A stretch of DNA of 64,000 nucleotides from Chryseobacterium sp. CH25 (lineage in GTDB: Bacteria; Bacteroidota; Bacteroidia; Flavobacteriales; Weeksellaceae). Below the pieces are notes generated by a model. The model made no database searches. It saw nothing but the letters and a program-made list of their open reading frames with translations, and was not told the DNA's origin. Of the stretch, positions 33,778 through 41,535 are shown in pieces (the stretch's first letter is position 1; each line of letters opens with the position of its first letter). The position numbers were made by a program, and so were the translations under genes. The DNA is taken from NCBI RefSeq assembly GCF_004119455.1, contig NZ_NRQT01000013.1:61731-125730 (forward strand), in the 5' to 3' direction.

Positions 33778-35970
33778 TTAATTTCCTAGTTCAAGCTGAT
33801 TTCTCACCAATCGGTAATATTCACCGCGTAAGTCTACCAATTCGGCATGGCTGCCTTCTTCTACCACTTTTCCTTTATCCAGTACAATAATCTTATCGGC
33901 ATGTTTTACAGTGGAGAGTCTGTGGGCAATAACGACTGCTGTTTTACCTCTGAAAAACTGCTCAAGATTTTCCATAATGATCTTTTCATTATTGGCATCC
34001 AAAGCCGAGGTAGCTTCGTCAAACAGTATATATTCAGGAGATTTATAAACAGCTCTGGCAATAAAAAGCCTTTGTTTCTGTCCACCACTCACTCCAACAC
34101 CTTCATTTCCGATCTTTGTATTATAGCTTAACGGAAGACCTTCTACAAATTCTTTGATATTAGCTATTTCTACTGCACGTCTCAGTTTCTTTTTATCAAC
34201 GTGATCTTCACCAACGGCTATATTATTGGCAATTGTATCATTGAATACATATCCTTCCTGCATTACAACGCCGCAATGATCTCTCCAGAATCGTGGTGAA
34301 ATATTCTTCAGGGCTGTATTCCCAATTTTGATATCACCCTGGTCCGGATCATAAAATTTCATCAGAAGTTTCAGTAAAGTAGTTTTTCCACTTCCACTGG
34401 CTCCAACAATTGCAGTAGTTTTTCGATAAGGAATAGTAAGACTCAGATTTTCAAAAACCGGAACATCAGATCCGATATATCTGAATGACATATCAGTAAT
34501 TTCAATGTCCCTTTGCGGAATTTCCATAGCATACTGTTCATCCTTATTTTCCTCATCTTCCTTATCATGAATTTCACCTAATCTTTCAAGGGAGATTTTG
34601 GCATCCTGAGTTTGTTTAATAAAATCAATAAGCTGAAGAAGCGGGCTGTTCAGCTGTCCGATGATATATTGAACCGATAGCATCATCCCTAAAGTTAGGT
34701 TTCCGCTTAAAACCAATTTTGCAGACAGGAAACTTACCAGAATATCTTTCATCTGATTAATAAAGTTTCCTCCTACAGACTGCCATTGCTCTAAAGACAG
34801 TGATTTTATTCTAATTTTAAATAGTTTTACCTGAAGGAATTCCCAGTCCCATCTTTTTTGCTTTTCAGCATTATGCATTTTGATTTCCTGCATTCCGTTG
34901 ATCAGCTCAATCACCTTACTCTGTTCCTGAGAAACCTGTGAAAATCTTTTGTAATCCAGTTCTTTTCTCTTTTTAAGGAAGAAACTGATCCATCCGATAT
35001 AGGCTATTGCTCCTACAAGATAAACAATGAAAAGTCTGTAATCATAGAATAGAAGAACAATACTGAAGATAATCAAATTGACTAATGAAAACAGAGTGTT
35101 TAATGAAGAACTCGTAAGAAGCTGTTCTATTCTGTGGTGATCATTAATCCTCTGCATGATATCTCCGGTCATTCTGGTATCAAAGAAGCTGATGGGAAGC
35201 TTCATAAGTTTGATGAAGAAATCGGAAATAATCGAAATATTGATTCGGGCAGAAAGGTGGAGAAGAATCCAGCTTCGGATAGTCTCAATACCCATTCTAC
35301 CAAAGAATAACATAATCTGTGCAAGCAGGACAAGATAGATAAAGTTAATATCCTGATTCTGGATCCCAACGTCTACAATACTCTGAGTAAGAAATGGGAA
35401 AACCAGAGATAGTAAACTTCCTGCAAGAAGTCCTATCGCGATTTGAATAACAAGTGATTTGTATTTAAATAAATATTTTGAAAGAAAAGAAAAGCTGGCT
35501 TTACTTTCTTCATTATCAAATTCAGTTTGAAAGAATGCCGGTGTTGTTTCCAGTATAAGGGCTATTCCTTCCTCAGTGTTTTCGCTGGCATTTTCCCCAA
35601 TCCATGCTTTGATGAATTCTTCCTGATTGTAAGTAATCAGTCCATAGCTGGGATCAGAGATGTATATCTTGTTATTTTTATCGGTTTTATAAACAACTAC
35701 AAAGTGGTTTTTATTCCAATGCACAATACATGGAAGGGGAACTTCTTCTACGAGGGTTTTAAAATCGACCTGAACTCCCAATGAACGGAAACCCAGGTTT
35801 TCTGCAGCATCACTCAATCCGAGAAGGCTACTTCCTTCACGGGTGGTTTCAGAAAGGGCCCGGATCTGTTGCAGGGATATACTTTTACCGTAATATTTAC
35901 TTACAATTCTAAGACATGTAGGTCCACAGTCTTTAGTGTCTGGTTGTTTATAAAAAGGAAATTTCTTCAA
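33778..35970 (-). CDS. Peptidase-containing ABC exporter (PCAT), C39 domain
   Basis: A 730-aa exporter. Residues 1-125: C39 peptidase with catalytic Cys in KDCGPTC (about residue 15), His in HWNKNHFVVVY and Asp in ISDPSYG. Residues 170-450: six-TM ABC domain. Residues 490-730: ATPase with Walker A GASGSGKT, signature VSGGQKQR, Walker B YILFDEATSALD and H-loop IAHRLS. It cuts GG leaders and exports the core. Start codon is TTG (35968-35970): no in-frame ATG exists before a stop, and the C39 domain begins there. It lies downstream of the 54-aa peptide and a hairpin, upstream of the 64-aa peptide. Confidence 0.95.
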   Translation of the reverse strand: MKKFPFYKQPDTKDCGPTCLRIVSKYYGKSISLQQIRALSETTREGSSLLGLSDAAENLGFRSLGVQVDFKTLVEEVPLPCIVHWNKNHFVVVYKTDKNNKIYISDPSYGLITYNQEEFIKAWIGENASENTEEGIALILETTPAFFQTEFDNEESKASFSFLSKYLFKYKSLVIQIAIGLLAGSLLSLVFPFLTQSIVDVGIQNQDINFIYLVLLAQIMLFFGRMGIETIRSWILLHLSARINISIISDFFIKLMKLPISFFDTRMTGDIMQRINDHHRIEQLLTSSSLNTLFSLVNLIIFSIVLLFYDYRLFIVYLVGAIAYIGWISFFLKKRKELDYKRFSQVSQEQSKVIELINGMQEIKMHNAEKQKRWDWEFLQVKLFKIRIKSLSLEQWQSVGGNFINQMKDILVSFLSAKLVLSGNLTLGMMLSVQYIIGQLNSPLLQLIDFIKQTQDAKISLERLGEIHDKEDEENKDEQYAMEIPQRDIEITDMSFRYIGSDVPVFENLSLTIPYRKTTAIVGASGSGKTTLLKLLMKFYDPDQGDIKIGNTALKNISPRFWRDHCGVVMQEGYVFNDTIANNIAVGEDHVDKKKLRRAVEIANIKEFVEGLPLSYNTKIGNEGVGVSGGQKQRLFIARAVYKSPEYILFDEATSALDANNEKIIMENLEQFFRGKTAVVIAHRLSTVKHADKIIVLDKGKVVEEGSHAELVDLRGEYYRLVRNQLELGN

Positions 35971-35982
35971 AGCTAATAATCA

Positions 35983-36017
35983 TTATAAAATGTCGCCATA
36001 TTCTGACGACATTTTTA
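35983..36017 (-). terminator. Hairpin between the 54-aa peptide and the exporter (attenuator-like)
   Basis: ATGTCG / CGACAT stem with an 11-nt loop (35990-36012) followed on the minus strand by TTTTAT. It lies between the peptide stop and the exporter start, so it could make peptide mRNA more abundant than exporter mRNA. Confidence 0.6.
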
Positions 36018-36052
36018 CTTTATTCAATATTATAATTCAATGAAATGGTTGA

Positions 36053-36217
36053 CTAGTAGTAGCACCATTTGTTACATGCATTTACAGCACCTTCTTTAGG
36101 CGGGTTGATTTTGGATTCGCAATAGCTCGCTTCACTTTGAATTCTTGCACATTCCTGAGTAATACCACCTTTCAGTATTCTTAGGTTTTCTCTTGAAAGT
36201 TTTTTTAGATTTTTCAT
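36053..36217 (-). CDS. Cys-containing bacteriocin-like peptide with GG leader
   Basis: A 54-aa precursor too short for standard calling. Leader MKNLKKLSRENLRILKGG (residues 1-18) is nearly the same as in the peptides at 33513 and 10342. The core has four cysteines (23, 33, 48, 52), compatible with two disulfides, and ends in KWCYY. It lies between the VKOR-thioredoxin gene and the exporter and has its own upstream element (36237-36268) and downstream hairpin. Predicted substrate of the C39 exporter. Confidence 0.87.
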   Translation of the reverse strand: MKNLKKLSRENLRILKGGITQECARIQSEASYCESKINPPKEGAVNACNKWCYY

Positions 36218-36236
36218 AATAAATAGTTTTTGGTTT

Positions 36237-36268
36237 TCCTACTCTTTTATAGCTTTTCGGATATCGCT
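36237..36268 (-). promoter_or_regulatory. Conserved upstream element, copy 4
   Basis: Minus-strand AGCGATATCCGAAAAGC, 6 nt, AGAGTAGGA, ending 19 nt before the ATG at 36217. Confidence 0.75.
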
Positions 36269-36311
36269 TTTGTTTTTCCTAAGATAGTGAATTTTGAATC
36301 ACTGGATATAA

Positions 36312-37820
36312 TTAAATTTCGTCGTCTTCTATTAATTCATCAACAAAGAATACAATATCTTCTCTGTCGTATTTTTCCGGGAACTGATAACCGTTAATTA
36401 CAAGGATAGGAGTGAAGTTAAGCCCTGCATTACTGTTTTCCACAGTCATTTGAGTCAAAGAATTCAGGTTTTCTGTTGTAGGAACCCCACCGGATAAAAT
36501 ATTGATTCTTTTTTCATCCCTTGTTTCGAACCATTCTTCTACAGCGTGAAGGAATTCTTTTTCCGGTTTATTGTTGTAGATATGGGTAAGATCGGAGATT
36601 AATGCATCGTATTTTTCATTAGATCTTTCAGGGGTATAGTTGAATCTCATCTGTAAAGAAACATCTTCAGGGTATTTCTTTAAAAGACTTTCTGCCAATT
36701 TATGGCCATCTTTACAGAATCCACAATAAGGATTGGAAATAATGGAAATACGAAGTCTTGCATCCTTTTTTCCTACAGAAAATGTCTCAGTATCCTGAAA
36801 TTCTACTTTCTCTTTTTCTAATAACTGGCTTTTGAACAGTTCATAATTTCTTTTGAATCTAAGATTTTTAGCATTGGTCTTCTGAAGTTCTTCTTTTTGT
36901 TCAAGCAGAGTATTGAAATACATTACTGCAGAAAAAATCATTGCCCATAGGATAACAGTAAGTAAAAGAGCTCCAACTCCAAAAGAAAGATTCTGGAAAA
37001 AGAAGGCACTGATCACTAATTGCCCCACCAGGATAGAGATAATTAACAGACAAACTCTACAAAATGTTTTTTCAACAAAAGCCTGAATATATAGAGAATA
37101 ACCAATAGCAAGTATAGAAACGAAAGTAAACCCTTTAACAATATAAGCGGTAGCCGGTAAAAATAACCCTAGTATAGCTAAACCTGTAAAGTAGATGAGT
37201 GAGAAATCTGAAAACTTTAATCCTAGAATACTGGTCTTGTCCTGTTTGATAATCCTGTCACATGAGTTAGCTGTTTGAGTAGCAGGAGCGCCCCCACAAA
37301 TACTTCCTATAACAGTAGATGTATTTCCGAATTTTTGATTGAATAATTCAAGGGAAATATAAACTCCAGCTAAAGAAAGCAGGTTAAAAATGGCTTCAAG
37401 TAGCCCTTGATATATAAAAGAATAGATAAGAATCACTGCAAAAACTGCATATAGAATAGGCTTGAAATTGAAAGATGTTTTATTCTCTATATTCTCAGTT
37501 TTTTCAAACAGAAGTACAAAGTCGGTTGAATTCTTGTAAAGTTCTTCTTTGCCTAAAGTTTTTGCTTTTTCAGAGTATACAGAATAGTTGCTTCCCGATT
37601 TTTTTACTAATGAGAAAGCATTGTCAACAATCGCGATAAACTCTTCAGGAAGTTCGTCCCAATATTCTTTATCAAGCTGGTAGGCATCATTTTTTACTCC
37701 CAAAAAGTTTAAGGTATCACTGAAGGCCAGTGCAGATGGATAATTGGGGTGAGAATTAAACTGGAAAATAAATTCCTGCTTATCAAGTTTTAGGTAGTTA
37801 ATTAGTTTATCAAAAATCAT
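36312..37820 (-). CDS. VKOR-thioredoxin fusion with C39-like N-terminal domain
   Basis: A 502-aa membrane protein. Residues 1-110 look like a C39-type domain that lacks the catalytic Cys (SHPNYPSALAFSDTLNFLGV), perhaps for leader binding. Residues 125-310 are a vitamin K epoxide reductase domain with five hydrophobic segments, a loop with ICGG and SCDRI, and active site CRVC (in TFCRVCLLI). Residues 345-502 are a DsbA-like thioredoxin domain with CGFC in NPYCGFCKDGHKLAE. The pair forms disulfides in exported proteins using quinone. Its place as first gene of a cluster of Cys-rich exported peptides strongly suggests it oxidises them. Confidence 0.9.
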   Translation of the reverse strand: MIFDKLINYLKLDKQEFIFQFNSHPNYPSALAFSDTLNFLGVKNDAYQLDKEYWDELPEEFIAIVDNAFSLVKKSGSNYSVYSEKAKTLGKEELYKNSTDFVLLFEKTENIENKTSFNFKPILYAVFAVILIYSFIYQGLLEAIFNLLSLAGVYISLELFNQKFGNTSTVIGSICGGAPATQTANSCDRIIKQDKTSILGLKFSDFSLIYFTGLAILGLFLPATAYIVKGFTFVSILAIGYSLYIQAFVEKTFCRVCLLIISILVGQLVISAFFFQNLSFGVGALLLTVILWAMIFSAVMYFNTLLEQKEELQKTNAKNLRFKRNYELFKSQLLEKEKVEFQDTETFSVGKKDARLRISIISNPYCGFCKDGHKLAESLLKKYPEDVSLQMRFNYTPERSNEKYDALISDLTHIYNNKPEKEFLHAVEEWFETRDEKRINILSGGVPTTENLNSLTQMTVENSNAGLNFTPILVINGYQFPEKYDREDIVFFVDELIEDDEI

Positions 37821-38133
37821 ATTAATATTTTCATCTAAAATACACAGATGTTTTAAATTAACAAAAGAATTTTTCTTTTATTAGTGAGATATAAGGTGTT
37901 GTTAGTAGATTTGATTTGAATATCAATATTTTATTTTGCAGAATTTGGGCTAAAATGTGTTTTTTATCCGGATATAAAATAAAACTTGATATTGCAAAAA
38001 TATAAGATGGAAGATCTTAACAGGGATTATTTCCCTTTTCCCACAGGTGAATATGTAGTGTTTTCATGGTTATTTTTACATTCATAATTAGCGTACACCT
38101 GTGGGATTGGAAAAATATTTGTTTTTTAGCTTT
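37821..38133. other. Intergenic region with a strong inverted repeat
   Basis: AT-rich, with a T-rich stretch upstream of the VKOR gene. The main structure is an 11-bp inverted repeat TCCCACAGGTG ... CACCTGTGGGA at 38039-38106. No gene recognised. Confidence 0.5.
38039..38106. repeat. Inverted repeat TCCCACAGGTG / CACCTGTGGGA
   Basis: Perfect 11-bp arms with a 46-bp AT-rich centre. It may be a remnant of a repeat element or a hairpin end of the neighbouring maturase remnant. Confidence 0.7.
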
Positions 38134-38541
38134 TTACTTTAGAATATTATCCAAAGAATAATGTTTTAGGCTCTTTTGTTTCAAGAGGGGTTTAGCCCAG
38201 TCCTCCCAAGTCTCTATACTGTCCTTAGTGAGGTTCCAATACTTTTTTAAATCACTTTGTATCAGAACCTCCTCAAGACTGGATTGGTGGATATTTCCAA
38301 ATTTTTCCACCACTAAAGGACAGTTTTTCATCTGTATCAATTCCAATTTTTTTGTGTAAACAGGAATTATGATTAATTGCTTCAAGAACTTTTGGAAGAT
38401 GAGTATTGAAATATTTTAGATCTACTTTTCCGCAAGCGGATATTTTGATGTTTTCATGGTTAAAGTTGATATTAAACCTAAATATTTCTTTAGTCTTAAA
38501 AGGAATCTCTTTGCAATTATAAAAAATGAAATTATAAATTC
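38134..38541 (-). pseudogene. Remnant of a grasp-with-spasm (GwsS-like) radical SAM maturase
   Basis: Two overlapping reading frames together recall the C-terminal SPASM half of a grasp-with-spasm peptide maturase. One frame (about 38541-38280) gives ACGKVDLKYF then LEAINHNSCLHKKIGIDTD. The other (38385-38134) gives KNCPLVVEKFGNIHQSSLEE then LKKYWNLTKDSIETWEDW, the usual ITKD-I--CKDCE site with both Cys replaced by Trp. A frameshift near 38340, loss of the SPASM cysteines and the missing radical SAM N-terminus show that it is decayed. A family-based judgment made by eye. Confidence 0.7.
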
Positions 38542-39181
38542 TTGTAGTTGATTGATCGAGGATTTAAAAAAACTCTTTATCTAATTGACTTTTTGTTTTC
38601 AGAAAAGAAATCTTTCTTCATTTTCATTGTTAGAATTTTTTTATTAATACTTTGCCTGTTTGCCATATTATCCTTGGCGAAGGATGGTGAAAAGCTGATC
38701 AGCTTTTATTTAAATTTTGTACTGTATACATACAAAAATAAATCATTGTGTTTTTACCTGAGACAAAGATGCATGTGCTTTTTCAATGAGGCAAGGAAAG
38801 TATGTCTGGATTTATAAATTTTGGGAAGATATAATATGATATTTATAAGTTTAAATGAAATTAATATTGTGTAGTTTTTTGATATTTAGCTTGTTATTGT
38901 TTGTTTGATTGGGTTGGCTCCAAAGTGACAATAATTATCATTTATTTCCATAATAGGGGAAAGATTTAGCAGTATAATCCATTAATTAAAAGCAGGGGAA
39001 GAATGTAATTTCTTTGGAAATGCAAAAAAAACCGGAAATTGGATGGAGATTTCAATAACTGACCTTTTGAATGAATCCTATTATTTAATCGTATGCTTAC
39101 TTTTTTTTAAATATAAATCATACCATTAATAGGGAGTAAGAGAATTTTTTAAATATGTATTTTTGTATATTCGGATACAGT
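38542..39181. other. Gene-free region upstream of the TPR/AraC regulator
   Basis: AT-rich. A hydrophobic 89-codon + frame from a TTG at 38548 has no recognisable family and is probably chance or part of the decayed maturase region. No RNA gene or repeat is clear. Confidence 0.45.
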
Positions 39182-40876
39182 ATGCAAACGAAAATCTTTA
39201 TTTATCTCCTGATTCTTTGCCAGAATTTATACGTTTCACAAAGTATAAAAGGATTTCATATTCCTGATTCTTTAAGGAATAAAAATATTAAACAATTAGA
39301 AAGTTCTTTCGAAAAAACTCTTTATACAGACAAAGCTAAAGCAGCACTTTATGCCAATACAGCTCTTGCTGTAGGGAAAAAAGATAGAAATAATGAGAAA
39401 ATAGCTGAAGGATATCAGATGCTATATCAATTGAATAGCGATAAAGGCAGATCAGCATTATTATATCTGGATAGTATGATTACGGTCTCAAAAAAAATGC
39501 AGAGCCCTGAATATTTATCAAAAGCTTATCGGAATAAAGGTGTTTATTATTACTATGGAGCTGAGTATTCAAAATCATTAGACAATTACTTAATAGCTAA
39601 AGGATATGCTAAGAAAGGAAGTGAAATTTATTATAATATTAATTCCTGCATTGGATTATTGAAGCTTGAATTAGAAGATTACCCGGAAGCATTGAAGCTA
39701 TTATTAAGTTATAGGGAATATTTGGAGAAGAATGGTTTAACAAACAGTATCAATTATGAAAAATGTTTATATAATCTAGCCTATGCCTATCATGTAAGTA
39801 ATAAAATGGATTCTTCAAACTATTATGTCAAACGTGGATTTGAGCAAAATTTGAAAAGTAAAGATAAAGATCTTTATGCCTCTCTATCGTTGGTTTCGGG
39901 TATTAATATTTTCAAACAGGGAGATTATAATCGTGCTTTACCAATCTTGGATGAGGCTTCTAAACTTTTTAAACAAAACCCTAACAATGTTCAGAACATT
40001 GCTTTAGCTGAATATTATATAGGTAAGGTTTTATATCATACAAATAATGCAAAGTTTTTAAATAGCTTTGAAAAAGTTGACTCTATAATTACAAAAACGA
40101 AGAATGTATCTTATGAGTTACGAAATACTTACCCAATATTAATAGATCATTATAAAAAGACAGGAGACAAAGAAAAACAATTATTTTATATAGAACATTT
40201 ATTGTCTGTAGATAGTATTTTAAGCAAAAATAATAAGGTTTTAACTACCGAAATAAACAAGAAATATGATACCCCGCTTCTTTTAAAAGAAAAAGAAGTA
40301 CTGATTTCAGATTTAAGTTCAAAGAACTATACTTTATTTTGGATCCTGGGAATAGCTGGGGGAGTTATGATTTATTTGATTTATGTATATAAAGAAAATA
40401 AGAAGAAATTAAAAAATTACCAGAGTAAAGCCGATCTGCTTACAGAGGATTCAGTAGCTCCTGATAGTATTGAAATAGTAGAGCCTCAAAAAGAAAAACC
40501 AAAAGTAACCTTATCAAATGCTAAACTGGAGCAGCTAAGCAGGCAGTTAAATGAATTTGAAATAGAAAAGCGGTTCCTGGATAAGAAAATTAATTTAGAA
40601 CTTTTGTCTAAGGAGTTTAATACAAACAGAGCGTATTTGTCAAGATCAGTAAACGAATTGAAAGGACAAAACTTTTCCCAATATCTGAATGCATTGAGAA
40701 TTCAATATATAGTTAATGAATTAAAAACAAATAAAAATCTGCAGAAACTTACAATAGCTGCTATTGCGGATGAAGCCGGATATAATAATGTAGAGTCTTT
40801 TACCAATGCATTTAAGAAAATAACAGATACATTACCCTCTTACTTTATTAAAGCATTACAGGGAGATAAAAAATAA
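39182..40876 (+). CDS. Membrane-anchored TPR/AraC-type regulator
   Basis: A 564-aa protein. ATG at 39182 starts a signal sequence (MQTKIFIYLLILCQNLYVSQS). Residues about 30-370 contain TPR-like helical repeats (AYRNKGVYYYYGAEYSKSLDNY, LYNLAYAYHVSNKMDSSNYY). One TM follows (about 383-402, LFWILGIAGGVMIYLIYVY). The C-terminal ~110 residues are an AraC-family HTH pair (LLSKEFNTNRAYLSRSVNEL, IAAIADEAGYNNVESFTNAFKK). This is a single-chain sensor: periplasmic TPRs and a cytoplasmic DNA-binding domain. Next to the lanthipeptide genes and 1.4 kb from the peptide exporter operon, it is a candidate regulator of one or both. Confidence 0.9.
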   Translation: MQTKIFIYLLILCQNLYVSQSIKGFHIPDSLRNKNIKQLESSFEKTLYTDKAKAALYANTALAVGKKDRNNEKIAEGYQMLYQLNSDKGRSALLYLDSMITVSKKMQSPEYLSKAYRNKGVYYYYGAEYSKSLDNYLIAKGYAKKGSEIYYNINSCIGLLKLELEDYPEALKLLLSYREYLEKNGLTNSINYEKCLYNLAYAYHVSNKMDSSNYYVKRGFEQNLKSKDKDLYASLSLVSGINIFKQGDYNRALPILDEASKLFKQNPNNVQNIALAEYYIGKVLYHTNNAKFLNSFEKVDSIITKTKNVSYELRNTYPILIDHYKKTGDKEKQLFYIEHLLSVDSILSKNNKVLTTEINKKYDTPLLLKEKEVLISDLSSKNYTLFWILGIAGGVMIYLIYVYKENKKKLKNYQSKADLLTEDSVAPDSIEIVEPQKEKPKVTLSNAKLEQLSRQLNEFEIEKRFLDKKINLELLSKEFNTNRAYLSRSVNELKGQNFSQYLNALRIQYIVNELKTNKNLQKLTIAAIADEAGYNNVESFTNAFKKITDTLPSYFIKALQGDKK

Positions 40877-41003
40877 TGTTATTTTATAATTATTGATTTT
40901 CAGTTGTTTATATGTTTTTTGATACGAAATTTATAAATTTCGGTATGTTTTTTTCAAAAAACGGATATATCTTTCTTTATTTGTAGATAGAAAAAAGAAC
41001 GTT

Positions 41004-41162
41004 ATGAAAAACAAGAAACAAGCAGAAAAAAAGATTTCATTGAATAAATTACAGATGGTTAGAATTAGTAATCCTAAAATTATAAAAGGCGGCGGCGTTA
41101 ATCTGAATTTTGAAGAAGAGCAACCAGGAACAGGGAAAACAACATCAGTTACATGTGCATAA
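41004..41162 (+). CDS. Class I lanthipeptide precursor (Bacteroidota GG type)
   Basis: A 52-aa precursor, too short for standard calling. Leader MKNKKQAEKKISLNKLQMVR then ISNPKIIKGG (residues 1-30) has the K-SLNKL----ISN---IKGG pattern of Bacteroidota LanB-type lanthipeptide leaders. The core (residues 31-52) has four Thr/Ser close to the end (T46, T47, S48, T50) and one Cys (C51), so at most one lanthionine ring is possible. A split LanB follows 373 bp downstream. No cleaving exporter specific to it is adjacent; the C39 exporter at 33778 could act. Confidence in the family is good, in the modification lower. Confidence 0.8.
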   Translation: MKNKKQAEKKISLNKLQMVRISNPKIIKGGGVNLNFEEEQPGTGKTTSVTCA

Positions 41163-41535
41163 TGTATTAATCAATTCTCTTTTTTTATCAATTTCATTTT
41201 TGGAATAATTACTGCACAAAACAGTAATTTGTGGGCATGAATTATTTCGACGGATGCTTATTTCTGAATCAGAATAGCTGATGAGTATAGAAAATTAGAG
41301 AATTTGAAAGTTCCTTCGGTGATGAATTGGATACTGCCACAGGCTCATTATTTTAATTCAGTACTTCATAAAATTCCGAACAGGCATATTATATTGGTAA
41401 AAAGTTAGAGTTCGATAAATAAAAATCATTTTTGGTAGATAAAATTAATATTACTGAAAATGATTTTTTATTTTTATCTATAAAGAAGTCAGATGAAAGA
41501 ACTTCATTAATTAACCTAAGGAATCAATAAAAAGA
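41163..41535. other. Spacer between lanthipeptide precursor and lanB, with a hairpin
   Basis: No intact gene. A 38-codon frame (about 41301-41409: LKVPSVMNWILPQAHYFNSV) is not recognised. A hairpin AAAATCATTTT / AAAATGATTTT (41422-41467) with a T-run follows it and may attenuate transcription into lanB. Confidence 0.5.

Noticed and set aside
38039..38106. Inverted repeat as transposon ends
   Set aside because: Only 46 bp lie between the arms and no transposase or target duplication is seen; kept as a plain repeat.
38548..38817. 89-aa hydrophobic ORF on the + strand
   Set aside because: TTG start, no family resemblance, no clear promoter, in an AT-rich decayed region; treated as chance.
41301..41409. 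Possible LanC remnant between precursor and lanB
   Set aside because: The 38-codon frame shows no LanC zinc motif (no GHGxxG or CHG); no evidence beyond position.
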